A stretch of DNA of 64,000 nucleotides from Onchidella celtica (Eukaryota > Mollusca > Gastropoda > Systellommatophora > Onchidiidae), in the NCBI GenBank assembly GCA_963931925.1, contig OZ007569.1:4026007-4090006 (forward strand), in the 5' to 3' direction. This document shows positions 11,510 to 22,523 of this stretch, piece after piece. A model generated the notes under the pieces. That model ran no database searches, was not told the origin of the DNA, and saw only the letters and a list, made by a program, of their open reading frames with translations. The position numbers and the translations under genes were made by a program. How positions within the stretch are numbered: the stretch's first letter is position 1; each line of letters starts with the position of its first letter.

Positions 11510-14500
11510 ATGGCGGAACTCCAACAACTAATGAAGTTGGGTAAGGAACTTGGCCTGGAGGGAGAAGAGCTACGCGGCTGGATTAAAGAACAGCAGGCAG
11601 AAATGCGCGATGAGCGTGCTAAGGATAGAGAGCGAGAAAAAGAGGCTCAGTTAAAGGAGTTAGAGGCTCAGCAACAGGAGAGGGAGTTAAAGTTAAAGGA
11701 GATAGAAGCTCAAGAGCGGGAGACAGACGCGCGAGTAAGAATCGCAGAATTAGAAAGCAAAAAGAGTGCGCCAACAGAAACAGTTGAGCGGCAGGTACCC
11801 AATAAAGGTGGCGTTAGGATTAAGCTCCCTACGTTCGACGACCGGAAGGACGACATAGACGCCTTCCTTTACAGGTTCGAACTGAACGCACAATTGCAAT
11901 GGGGGGAAAATAAGGAATTATGGGCCACGTACCTGGCATCGCTATTGCAGGGGCGAGCGTTAACCTACTTTAAAGAGCTACAGCGCGAAGACGTGCAAGA
12001 CTACGATAAGCTGAAGGCTTTGCTGCTTCGCCGATTTGCGCGTACCGAGGAATACTTCCGGGAGCAGTTTAGGCGGGCACGTGCAGATACCAGGGAGGAC
12101 TTTGCTGCCTTCGTCGCGAGACTAACGGAGTATTTCGCGAACTGGGTAGACTTGGCGCATGTGGGCACGGATTTTGCTAAACTGAAAGACTTAATGATCC
12201 GTGACCAGCTGTACGCGTCGTGCCACAAAGATCTGGTGGCTTTCCTGAAAGAGAACGAACCCGCGACGGTGCAGGAGGCGTCTAAGTTGGCGGAGGCATA
12301 CCGTACGGCGCACCCGTCCAAACCAGTCGCCAGGGCGTACGTCCAAGATGCTGGGTACGTCGCCGTTGTCGAGGGGTCGCCGGCAGGACTTAGGGACAGG
12401 TCGCGTCAGCGTGGTGCCTATAGTGGGCAAGGCCAGGGGCAGCATAGGGGCTATCACCAATCACCGGCATATGGATCCGGTAAGTTTGACCGAGCAGGAG
12501 GGCTAGGTCGCGGTAATGGCCGGGGGCGAGTTGTGACCTTTGCCGATGACCGACGGCATAGGGACTCTAGTTCCGGTCGCGAGGGGTCACGGGGACCCAG
12601 GCCTAGGGCAGCACAGGGAGCGGAGTGTTGGACTTGCGGACGCGTGGGTCACTTTTCCCGCGAGTGTAGGGCCGCGAAGTGTTGGAACTGCGGAAGAGCA
12701 GATCACATCAGCGTGAACTGCCCTGCAGGTAGGATAGCGGCGAACGTGGACAGTAGCTCCAGTCCATGTTCCCCAAATAAATTTCATCATGCGGCTGCGT
12801 GTGTTACATCGGACAACGGAGGCGGACAGTATTCTAAGTGTCCCAGTTGTGAGAAGTTATTATCTTCCGGTGTTTTACCTTGTGGGAGAAAGATCCCCGT
12901 CATAAATTCATGTCATACAGGAGGTGGTCTTAGGGTTTATCCGGGGTTTGTTGGGGACGAACCGGTCTCGGTTTTACGAGATACAGGATCTACCGTTGTG
13001 GGAGTGCATAGGGATTGCATTCGGGATTCACAGCTTACAGGTGAGACTGTCCCGTGCATCCAATTTTCGGGGGCCATTGAGAAATTACCCATGGCAAGAA
13101 TAATGATAGATACACCTTTCCTTAGCGGGGAAGTCGAAGCAGTCGTTGGTTGTTTTCCAGGCGCCCAGCTCATCATTGGGAATGTATCACGGGTGGTTTC
13201 CCCTTCCGATGAGAACGTGCAAGCATGGTCGCAATCAAAAGGTATTGACTTTTGCGCCGCGGTCGAAACACGTCGACGGGTAGCGGATAAAGATAAGATT
13301 AGACCTTTGGCGACGCCAGCGGTCAACCTAGATATCACGCCAGAGCGCTTGGCGAGATTACAAAGGGAGGACCCATCATTAAACCCATGTTTTGGGGAAG
13401 CGCGAACCGAGAAAACGAGGAGATATAAGAACGGGTCGTCCTCCTTTATTGTTCAGGCGGGCATTCTGTTCCGTAAGTATGTAACGGTGTCCTCAATTTT
13501 AAAGCAGGTCGTTGTGCCAGCGTTGCTGATCGCAACAGTATTGCACTTGGCACATGATGTCCCATTAGCGGGTCATATGGGGATAGCTAGAACCAAAGAA
13601 AGGGTTCTTAAAAATTTTTACTGGCCATCGATCCACAGAGATGTGCAGGTCTATTGTAAGACGTGCAGTGCGTGCCAAAAGACGATGCATAAGGGTCGTA
13701 CACCCCAGGCTCCTCTTCAGAAGATCCCCACGGTATCGGAACCGTTTAAGAAGGTCTCGATAGACCTTGTTGGCCCCATTCACCCAGCGACCGATAGGGG
13801 GAATCGATTCTTCTTAACGGTCATATGTAATGCTACGAGATGGCCAGAGGCGGTTCCTCTGCGGACCATAACGTCTGAGGCAGTCGCGGAAGCGTTGTTT
13901 GCAATTTTCGCTAGGGTAGGAATACCAGAGCAAATTCTGTCTGATAGGGGCGCGCAATTTACGTCGCAGATGATGAAGGAATTGTTCCGCTTATTCAGCA
14001 TACAACCCATCACTACCACCCCTTATCATCCGCAGGCTAATGGCATGTGCGAGAGATTGAACTCGACGTTGAAGTCGATGCTGCGTAAGGTAGCTGCTGA
14101 TCGCCCTAAAGATTGGGATAGATATATCCCTGCAGTGTTATTCGCGTACAGAGAGGTACGGCAGGAGTCAACGGGATTCTCGCCGTTCGAAATGATGTAC
14201 GGTCGTAGTCCTAGGGGCCCAACTGATGTTCTTCGGGACATGATGACGTCGCCATCATCGGGAGACGATGAGCAGATTTCGGTGTTTCAGTACCTTGTTG
14301 ATTTAAGAGAAAGACTATCTGCAGCGCGCACTATAGCGGAAGAAGCGTCTGGTATCGCTTCGAAAAGAGCAAAAGACTATAAAGATAGAGGTTCCAAACT
14401 GAGAATTTTTAAGCCAGGAGACAAGGTTCTGTTGTTGTTACCTACGGACCATAATAAGTTAGTGATGACATGGAAAGGCCCTTATGTTATTGAGCGAGTT

Positions 14501-16135
14501 GTTTCAAAGGTAGATTACGCTATCCACATTGATGGAGCGAGTAAGGTTTTCCATGTTAATATGCTACAGAGATTTTATGAGAGACCACAGTATCTGTGTG
14601 CACAGACAAGACCAGAGGAGACTGTCTTCTCTACCGCTTGTACGGGGGTCGTAGACCAGTTGGACTGTGACGTAAGCGACACCGAGGCGCAGGAAGAGTT
14701 ACAAATTCAATTGCCGGAGTTAACTCCGACACAAGGTTACAGGGACGTAAAAATTAACCCTGACCTTACAAGTTCAAGGACTAGGGAACTTGAGACCCTG
14801 TTAGCGTCATTTCCGGATGTTGTTACGGATTTGCCGGGTCGCACTACGGTGATCCAGCACCAAATAAAGTTGACTTCGGATAAGCCAGTATTTCTTAGAC
14901 CGTATCCGTTGCCTTTTTCTTCGAGAGATAGAGTCATAAAGGAAGTTGAGTCAATGTTGAAGTTAGATGTGATAGAACCATCAACATCGCCGTATTCATC
15001 ACCCATCGTCCTCGTGAAAAAACTTGATGGATCGGTGCGGTTCTGTATTGATTTTCGAAGATTGAACACTATTACGGTAGGCGATAGGGAGCCTATTCCG
15101 TTTCAGGAGGAATTAATAGCTTCATTGGCCGGGTCCACGTGGTTTTCCAAGATAGATTTGACGAAAGGTTATTGGGAAATCCCGCTTACTGAGGAATCTA
15201 AACAATACACGGCGTTCCAAACGCCCATTGGATTATTCCAATTTAAGGTCATGCCATTTGGGTTGGTAAACGCGCCAGCGACGTTTGCACGATTAATGAG
15301 ATTAGTGTTGAAGGACATACCTAATGTCGTGTCATTCTTTGACGATATAGCATGCCATACGTCGACATGGTCTGATCATATTCAGACACTAACAGTAATT
15401 TTTAAACGGTTACGTCATTTTGGGTTAACTGCTAAACCCGCAAAGATGGATTTGGCATGTCCAGAGATAATATTCTTAGGACATATTGTGGGTAGAGGTG
15501 TTCAGAGACCTGAAGAAACAAAAATTGACAAGTTAGTAGGGTTGCAAATCCCTAAAACAAAGAAACAAGTCAGAAGCTTAGTCGGAATTTTAAATTATTA
15601 CAGAAAGTTCATTCCAAATTTTTCCTCCTTGTCATCTTCTCTTACTGACCTTACTAAGAAGGGACAACCCGATAAGGTCCAGTGGACGTCTGAATGTCAG
15701 ACATCATTTGATAATTTGGTGACAGCATTATCATCGTCACCCATTTTGATATTACCCGATTTTCGATCTAATTTTATCCTCAGAACGGATGCGTCGGACT
15801 CTGGTGTCGGCGCTTGTCTTCTACAGGAGAAGAACGAATGTCTCCATCCTGTATGTTATGTCAGTAGGAAGTTATTGCAGAGAGAAAGAAAGTATTCTGT
15901 GATAGAGCGTGAGTGTCTTGCCATTGTCTGGTCCGTCCAGAAACTAGGACGTTATCTCATGGGACGAGAATTTTGTATCCAGACAGACCACAAGCCACTG
16001 ACATTTTTGTCGAAGAATCGTTCGTCCAGCCCACGCTTGTCTAGATGGGCATTGGCTTTGCAGCCGTACACCTTCGTTATTCAACCAATTCCAGGAACCA
16101 GCAATCATATCGCCGACTACCTTAGTCGAGCCTAG
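11510..16135 (+). CDS. Element A Gag-Pol polyprotein (Gag-PR-INT-RT-RNase H)
   Basis: One 1541-residue frame with no stop or frameshift, starting in a good context (GTGAAATGG). Gag: a charged coiled coil at about 25-85, a capsid region at 100-270 whose 180-265 part resembles a SCAN domain, and two CCHC zinc knuckles (C373/C376/H381/C386 and C391/C394/H399/C404). Protease: DTGS at 491-494. Integrase: zinc-binding H682/H689/C719/C722, catalytic D752, D812 and E848 (35 residues between the last two), then a GPY/F module at about 986-1025 (WKGPY...FHVNML). Reverse transcriptase: D1216 and FFDD at 1276-1279. RNase H: D1427, E1468, D1493 and D1536. The integrase lies before the reverse transcriptase, unlike standard Ty3/gypsy. 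The protein would make virus-like particles, copy its RNA and integrate the cDNA. All catalytic residues I can identify are present. Confidence 0.95.
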   Translation: MAELQQLMKLGKELGLEGEELRGWIKEQQAEMRDERAKDREREKEAQLKELEAQQQERELKLKEIEAQERETDARVRIAELESKKSAPTETVERQVPNKGGVRIKLPTFDDRKDDIDAFLYRFELNAQLQWGENKELWATYLASLLQGRALTYFKELQREDVQDYDKLKALLLRRFARTEEYFREQFRRARADTREDFAAFVARLTEYFANWVDLAHVGTDFAKLKDLMIRDQLYASCHKDLVAFLKENEPATVQEASKLAEAYRTAHPSKPVARAYVQDAGYVAVVEGSPAGLRDRSRQRGAYSGQGQGQHRGYHQSPAYGSGKFDRAGGLGRGNGRGRVVTFADDRRHRDSSSGREGSRGPRPRAAQGAECWTCGRVGHFSRECRAAKCWNCGRADHISVNCPAGRIAANVDSSSSPCSPNKFHHAAACVTSDNGGGQYSKCPSCEKLLSSGVLPCGRKIPVINSCHTGGGLRVYPGFVGDEPVSVLRDTGSTVVGVHRDCIRDSQLTGETVPCIQFSGAIEKLPMARIMIDTPFLSGEVEAVVGCFPGAQLIIGNVSRVVSPSDENVQAWSQSKGIDFCAAVETRRRVADKDKIRPLATPAVNLDITPERLARLQREDPSLNPCFGEARTEKTRRYKNGSSSFIVQAGILFRKYVTVSSILKQVVVPALLIATVLHLAHDVPLAGHMGIARTKERVLKNFYWPSIHRDVQVYCKTCSACQKTMHKGRTPQAPLQKIPTVSEPFKKVSIDLVGPIHPATDRGNRFFLTVICNATRWPEAVPLRTITSEAVAEALFAIFARVGIPEQILSDRGAQFTSQMMKELFRLFSIQPITTTPYHPQANGMCERLNSTLKSMLRKVAADRPKDWDRYIPAVLFAYREVRQESTGFSPFEMMYGRSPRGPTDVLRDMMTSPSSGDDEQISVFQYLVDLRERLSAARTIAEEASGIASKRAKDYKDRGSKLRIFKPGDKVLLLLPTDHNKLVMTWKGPYVIERVVSKVDYAIHIDGASKVFHVNMLQRFYERPQYLCAQTRPEETVFSTACTGVVDQLDCDVSDTEAQEELQIQLPELTPTQGYRDVKINPDLTSSRTRELETLLASFPDVVTDLPGRTTVIQHQIKLTSDKPVFLRPYPLPFSSRDRVIKEVESMLKLDVIEPSTSPYSSPIVLVKKLDGSVRFCIDFRRLNTITVGDREPIPFQEELIASLAGSTWFSKIDLTKGYWEIPLTEESKQYTAFQTPIGLFQFKVMPFGLVNAPATFARLMRLVLKDIPNVVSFFDDIACHTSTWSDHIQTLTVIFKRLRHFGLTAKPAKMDLACPEIIFLGHIVGRGVQRPEETKIDKLVGLQIPKTKKQVRSLVGILNYYRKFIPNFSSLSSSLTDLTKKGQPDKVQWTSECQTSFDNLVTALSSSPILILPDFRSNFILRTDASDSGVGACLLQEKNECLHPVCYVSRKLLQRERKYSVIERECLAIVWSVQKLGRYLMGREFCIQTDHKPLTFLSKNRSSSPRLSRWALALQPYTFVIQPIPGTSNHIADYLSRA

Positions 16136-16463
16136 GCGAAGAGTTCAGGAGCTTATACATCGGAGGACAGGAACATTGACAGGATCTGTGTGAATAAGTC
16201 GACTTTAAAATATTGACATTATAAATATGATATGAAGAATGGTTGATAGGTTGATTGGTTTTCGATTCTGTATTATTAAGTTTAGTTAGCTATTGATGAT
16301 GTGATACATATATGCATAATGCATGGCATATTGATCCCCATATTTTCCCCTGATCCCGGTATTTTATGTGCTGGGGGCATTGGTAGGTCATTTTTAATGT
16401 AGGTATTGCTCAGGCTCACTCGTTGACAGTCATCTTGATGCGATTTGAAATTAATTGCATTAA

Positions 16464-16484
16464 TTTTTTTGGGGTGGGGGATGA
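16464..16484 (+). promoter_or_regulatory. Polypurine tract of element A
   Basis: A T run followed by GGGGTGGGGGATGA directly abuts the 3' LTR, the expected site for priming plus-strand DNA. The same core is seen in B and C. Confidence 0.75.
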
Positions 16485-17664
16485 TGTCACGAGTGGAGTG
16501 AGCGATAGTTAATAGTTACGGGGGGAGAGGAGAGTAAAATTAACGCACGGAGACAAGTGAGAAAGTCGTGCATGTCATGAGTGGGGGGTCTGAAGGAGGC
16601 GAAAGCGCTGTATAACTATCACTGCAAGTTAGAAGGTCCTAGGGAGCGGATCTGTGAATAATAGCCCATCGGGCAGACATAAAGGAAGCAGTCGAGAAGA
16701 CTAGGAAGAGTCTTTCCAGTTATGACTGGTATGTAGAACGTTGATTGATTATTATGATTGATGTATTATATTATATTCGTCTATTACCATGATGTGAATA
16801 AGTATATGTGAGGAATGTGGAAGTCCTTGATATTGGATATAGCAATGTGCGCCATGAGCGATAGATGAAAGTGAGTTCATGGATTTGTAGCGCGAGTGAG
16901 TAGTGTGTACTCCGATGGAGGTGTGTTACCGTAAGATGTGTGGTGAGTGAAAGGTGAACTAGTGTGTGTACGCTTAATGGATTGTAAGGAGAGGTGGAGT
17001 GAATAGAAATGGTAGGGTATTATACCAATGTAATGTTATTCTTGTAGGTGTCGGGGACGGGCCGAAGAGCCACCTCGAGGAGCACAAGTGATAGGCCAGC
17101 ATAGGGCCGGAGGCCACACATAGGCCAGAAGTGAGGCTGTCAGTGCAGGACAGTAGAGGCACATAAAGTCGTGGCAGTCAGGCCACGGACAGGGACGTAG
17201 ATATGAGAGTGAATGAGCTACTCTATTGTTGCCATGTTGATAGGCTAGTGAACTGATACCATGTTGTTGCCATGTTGATGGCTATGAAAATAATAATGTG
17301 TTATTGCCCTGCTGAGGTGCTAGGGGAGTGATAAGGGGTATGATAATAGGAAGGTGATATTGAGAGACTGCGGTGCCAGTAAATTATTAATGGGCTATTA
17401 AGACCCTGAGGGGAGAGGCTGAGGCCGAAGTGCCTTTAGGAGTAACTACCGGATTGTGGATCCGAGGGAGAGTGTGTGTGAGAATAAGGCCGTTGTACGG
17501 CAGTGCATTTCAATAATATAATGTATGTAATTGCGCTATTATATGTATAATTATGTTTAATAAATGTGTGAGTCTGATGGGTTGTTCTGTTAAGTGTTAA
17601 ACTTGTAGTTCGTGATTGTTGTCCTGTCATACTTATTACATCTCCCCGTCTGGGATTTGTGACA
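16485..17664 (+). repeat. 3' LTR of element A
   Basis: 1180 bp. Matches the 5' LTR and ends at TGTGACA, followed by the GAACC target duplication and the rest of the interrupted SINE. Confidence 0.95.
17559..17564 (+). promoter_or_regulatory. Polyadenylation signal in 3' LTR of A
   Basis: AATAAA at the position equivalent to 10454 in the 5' LTR; the likely signal for ending the genomic RNA. Confidence 0.6.
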
Positions 17665-17698
17665 GAACCCAGTATCTTCGGCATGAGAGGCGAGCACC
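17665..17698 (-). mobile_element. tRNA-derived SINE, copy 2 (head part, right of element A)
   Basis: Continues the SINE interrupted at 9379. After the duplicated GAACC it reads CAGTATCTTCGGCATGAGAG then GCGAGCACC, matching the head of SINE copy 1 (GGCATGAG and GAGGCGAGCACC). Without element A and one copy of GAACC, the minus strand would restore a GGTTCGATTCC B box. Confidence 0.7.
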
Positions 17699-18423
17699 GA
17701 AATAAACCCTATCTAAACGTCTACAATTCTATCTCATGTTTTTCCACTTTTTAGAGAATCTTCTTCCCTTCTAAGAACAAAAAGACTAGTTGTGTCATAT
17801 TAACATGGTAAATACTCGGTGGCTTCATACATTATTTACACCAGTTTTACTTGTTCACCATGAACACTTTACTAAGGTCTCGTAGCCAGGTTTTACATAT
17901 TCTAAATACCAGTCTATGAATTAATTAGAGGCTGGACCGGTTGGCTCGATGTAAACTCTTAGCTGGATTTAAGTGAACCGATCTCCAAGGTGATAAAATT
18001 ATGTAAAATTAAAATTGTGAATTTTGCTATTCATGGAACACAAATCAGATGGGCACAAGACAGGAAGGGTGGGAGTAGGGGGAGGTTGAGGGTCGGGGGG
18101 GGGGGGGAGCAGTTGACATTTTGAATAATATGTAATTAGACCCTGCTATATAGATTTCTTTTAATGGACAGCCCCGGGTTAAAGATTGCTGATTTTTTTT
18201 TAAATCTTGTTTTTTACCCATGCATTTCTTTGCCACAGCCCTAGTTTTATAGCCAGTTTTACTCTTGTTGTTTAAGAGACAGCGTATAAATTCATTACTA
18301 CTTTGGCAGGTTGGCTTATCGGAGTCATCAATACTCGACTTGGTCACAAATGAACCTGGGATAGACTGAGCCAAATGATTGAAAGCAACTGAAAAGAGAG
18401 AGAGAGACAGAAAAAAAAAAAAG
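17699..18423. other. Non-coding spacer between element A and the minisatellite
   Basis: AT-rich unique sequence with a G run near 18095 and an A run near 18410. No gene recognised. Confidence 0.5.
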
Positions 18424-20732
18424 AGGGTGGGGGGGGGGGGGGGGGAGGTGGCAAGATCACAGAACTTGTGAAAACTACAGTGGCGAAAGGGTGGGGGGGG
18501 GTGGCAAGATCACAGAACTTGTGAAAACTACAATGGCGAAAGGGTGGGGGAGGGGTGGCAAGATCACAGAACTTGTGAAAACTACAATGGCGAAAGGGTG
18601 GGGAGGGGGGGGGGGTTGCAAGATCACAGAACTTGTGAAAACTACAGTGGCGAAAGGGTGGGGGGGGGGTGGCAAGATCACAGAACTTGTGAAAACTACA
18701 ATGGCGAAAGGGTGGGGGAGGGGTGGCAAGATCACAGAACTTGTGAAAACTACAATGGCGAAAGGGTGGGGAGGGGGGGGGGGTGGCAAGATCACAGAAC
18801 TTGTGAAAACTACAATGGCGAAAGGGTGGGGGGGGGGTGGCAAGATCACAGAACTTGTGAAAACTACAATGGCGAAAGGGTGGGGGGGGGGGGTGGCAAG
18901 ATCACAGAACTTGTGAAAACTACAATGGCGAAAGGGTGGGGAGGGGTGGCAAGATCACAGAACTTGTGAAAACTACAATGGCGAAAGGGGGGGGGGTGGC
19001 AAGATCACAGAACTTGTGAAAACTACAATCGCGAAAGGGTGGGGAGGGGTGGCAAGATCACAGAACTTGTGAAAACTACAATGGCGAAAGGGTGGGGTGG
19101 GGGGGGGGGGTGGCAAGATCACAGAACTTGTGAAAACTACAATGGCGAAAGGGTGGGGAGGGGGGGGGGTGGCAAGATCACAGAACTTGTGAAAACTACA
19201 ATGGCGAAAGGGTGGGGGGGGGGTGGCAAGATCACAGAACTTGTGAAAACTACAATGGCGAAAGGGTGGGGGGGGGGTGGCAAGATCACAGAACTTGTGA
19301 AAACTACAATGGCGAAAGGGTGGGGAGGGGTGGCAAGATCACAGAACTTGTGAAAACTACAATGGCGAAAGGGGGGGGGGTGGCAAGATCACAGAACTTG
19401 TGAAAACTACAATCGCGAAAGGGTGGGGAGGGGTGGCAAGATCACAGAACTTGTGAAAACTACAATGGCGAAAGGGTGGGGTGGGGGGGGGGTGGCAAGA
19501 TCACAGAACTTGTGAAAACTACAATGGCGAAAGGGTGGGGAGGGGTGGCAAGATCACAGAACTTGTGAAAACTACAATGGCGAAAGGGTGGGGAGGGGTG
19601 GCAAGATCACAGAACTTGTGAAAACTACAATGGCGAAAGGGTGGGGTGGGGGGGGGGGTGGCAAGATCACAGAACTTGTGAAAACTACAATGGCGAAAGG
19701 GTGGGGGGGGGGGTGGCAAGATCACAGAACTTGTGAAAACTACAATGGCGAAAGGGTGGGGAGGGGTGGCAAGATCACAGAACTTGTGAAAACTACAATG
19801 GCGAAAGGGGGGGGGGGGTGGCAAGATCACAGAACTTGTGAAAACTACAATCGCGAAAGGGTGGGGTGGGGGGGGGGGGTGGCAAGATCACAGAACTTGT
19901 GAAAACTACAATGGCGAAAGGGGGGGGGTGGCAAGATCACAGAACTTGTGAAAACTACAATCGCGAAAGGGTGGGGAGGGGTGGCAAGATCACAGAACTT
20001 GTGAAAACTACAATGGCGAAAGGGTGGGGAGGGGTGGCAAGATCACAGAACTTGTGAAAACTACAATGGCGAAAGGGTGGGGGGGGGGTGGCAAGATCAC
20101 AGAACTTGTGAAAACTACAGTGGCGAAAGGGTGGGGGGGGGGTGGCAAGATCACAGAACTTGTGAAAACTACAATGGCGAAAGGGTGGGGGGGGGGTGGC
20201 AAGATCACAGAACTTGTGAAAACTACAATGGCGAAAGGGTGGGGGGGGGGGGTGGCAAGATCACAGAACTTGTGAAAACTACCATGGCGAAAGGGTGGGG
20301 AGGGGTGGCAAGATCACAGAACTTGTGAAAACTACAATGGCGAAAGGGTGGGGAGGGGTGGCAAGATCACAGAACTTGTGAAAACTACAATGGCGAAAGG
20401 GTGGGGGGGGGGGGGTGGCAAGATCACAGAACTTGTGAAAACTACAATGGCGAAAGGGTGGGGGGGGGGGTGGCAAGATATCACAGAACTTGTGAAAACT
20501 ACAATGGCGAAAGGGTGGGGAGGGGTGGCAAGATCACAGAACTTGTGAAAACTACAATGGCGAAAGGGGGGGGGGGGTGGCAAGATCACAGAACTTGTGA
20601 AAACTACAATCGCGAAAGGGTGGGGAGGGGTGGCAAGATCACAGAACTTGTGAAAACTACAATGGCGAAAGGGTGGGGTGGGGGGGGGGTGGCAAGATCA
20701 CAGAACTTGTGAAAACTACAATGGCGAAAGGG
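18424..20732. repeat. G-rich minisatellite, about 42 units of roughly 53 bp
   Basis: Each unit has a nearly invariant core (GGCAAGATCACAGAACTTG, then TGAAAACTACAATGGCGAAA) followed by a G tract that varies in length and in A or T interruptions. I counted about 42 cores. Core variants are rare and recur: CAATCGCG, CAGTGGCG, one CCATGGCG and one GATATCAC. Unit types recur in the same order (for example around 18960-19100, 19340-19490 and 20540-20690), which suggests higher-order duplication. The many frames across it are by-products and not genes. The plus strand has dense G tracts able to form quadruplexes. Confidence 0.95.
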
Positions 20733-22523
20733 GGAAAAAGGGGAGTTGCTAGCATTAATAATTATTATTCGGCTGTTTATCCCCTTTGCTAATGTAGAGC
20801 TTAGCTTAAAATTGAAACTATGCCCCAGCGTGCAGTATTTGACATTTGAAATTACTTTTGTACGTATCGCATGCAGCAGGTCTAGCTAGTATAAATAATT
20901 AAAACTATTTGGGCCTAAGTGTATTGTCCAGTTGAAACCCACTGTCATCATATACAGTTATACAGATTGAAGATAGCACATACTTTTTTATTCCTGATGT
21001 GTTTTTTTCTTAATTCTTTATTCTTCATAGGAAACGACATTTATATAAACTTGATTGCGTGTTGATTCAGGTCTTAGTCACAGGCATTGATGTATCGTTT
21101 TATGCGACGGTGGCTTGGTGAGGAATGTGAGTGTGTATGTGTGAATGTTCAGCCCATACTGTATATTATGATATCCACATTTCAGTAGACCTTTCAACAG
21201 CATAGGAAATTTAAAATTGTGGGAAGGAAGGACAGTTGGAAGGAGATGGTGGGATGAATGGATGGGACAATGATACGGAGGGGGTTTGGGGAGGGGGGGG
21301 GGGAGGAAGGATAGAAAATGTTCCCAGCTGAAAATTATTTTTCTTAGAAGGCGTGAGGGATGGAAAAGGAGTTGCAGAAGTAAGGGGGAGGGGGCGGCGG
21401 TAAGTGGTTTTCTACACTTCAATGTTAGGAAATATTTCAAACTTAGGGGTTTTGTTTAAAAGTTTATTCAATTATTTTCTGAAACTAACATTTCGTTTTT
21501 CCTTCAGCGGAAATTAGCATTTGAGATACGAAATGTATGATTCGTTCGTGGTCTGAAAAATGAGATGATTATTTCGTTTGGCTCGCAAAATAAATTAAAG
21601 TTTTTGCTGTAAAGTCATTTTAAAAGTATTTACTCTTTAAACCAGAGTCATTAATTTTTAGACATAAACGGTTGTCAAAGGTCAATAGTGATTGAATAAT
21701 GCTTTCTCCAACGAATGCAATCATATAGTCATCTGTCAGTGAATCGGTCAATTAAGCACCAAATAGACATCGATCAGCCAGTCACAACAACCTATATCAA
21801 AATATCAGTCATTCCTTGCATTAGAAATATATTCACAAATGAATTAAGCATATTTTTCAATTTCTATACAATTTATAACACTAATCAGAACTTTTCTTTT
21901 CTTTCTAGTAATTCAACCTCTTTTTAAACCTGCCAATTGGCAAACGATGTTTAAGCAAGACGTTTAAAAAAATTAAGATTTCGTCTAAATCTGTACGTTA
22001 AAAAACAACAACAACAAAAACAAAATTGCATGAGCCATTACCTGCAAAGAAGGCACTTTTAACCCCAAACACTCGTTATCTGTAAGTCCTGGCCACTTTC
22101 ACTGAACCTATCAATCTTCAAGATCTTTGTGACAGCCTGTCAAACTGAACAATACTCAAATAATACAGCACAGAATGAACTGATACGGTGCTGACTTCTG
22201 TCAAAAGTTGTCTCTCCTTGGGTGATAACTCTGGCATGCAAAACCGGTAACCTCGCGGAATCACAGACGTGATGGGTGGTATCGATTCGCAGTTTACAAG
22301 TTTGGTTTCTCGATATTTGATATATTTTAAAAATATTTTATACTTATGGGAAATAAGTTTTATTTAAATCTGTTGAGGGCATGTCACAGCACCTAGTATA
22401 ATTACAGTTGTCTTTGAAACCATTTTATACAAAACGTACCACCTCGATTTTGTCGATTCTAATCCCTCGCTCCACCTTCCATCTAGTGGTATTTTGTATG
22501 GAAGCGCATATCCGTACACCAAA
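20733..22523. other. Non-coding stretch, no gene recognised
   Basis: AT-rich unique DNA with a purine/G-rich patch at 21225-21310 and 21380-21400. No exon, RNA gene or repeat family could be supported. Confidence 0.45.

Larger units (their letters stand above)
9380..17664 (+). mobile_element. Element A: complete Gmr1-type Ty3/gypsy LTR retrotransposon
   Basis: An 8285-bp element with two 1180-bp LTRs (9380-10559 and 16485-17664), each starting TGTCAC and ending TGTGACA. It is flanked by the 5-bp target duplication GAACC (9375-9379 and 17665-17669). Inside are a primer binding site, a 950-nt leader, one 1541-codon Gag-Pol frame, and a polypurine tract against the 3' LTR. The LTRs looked identical throughout my by-eye comparison, which implies a recent insertion. 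There is no env-like frame in the 349 nt between the stop codon and the 3' LTR. Element B (24568-32454) is the same family. Confidence 0.95.

Noticed and set aside
16136..16484. Envelope gene in element A, which would make it retrovirus-like
   Set aside because: Only 349 nt lie between the stop and the 3' LTR, without a frame. The 676 nt in element C are likewise empty.
16974..17162. Minus-strand 62-67 codon frame found in every A/B LTR
   Set aside because: Repeated only because the LTR is repeated; no protein features and it is not needed by the element.
18475..20712. Many 60-140 codon frames over the minisatellite
   Set aside because: They are translations of the repeat in different frames and change with G-tract length; no gene features.
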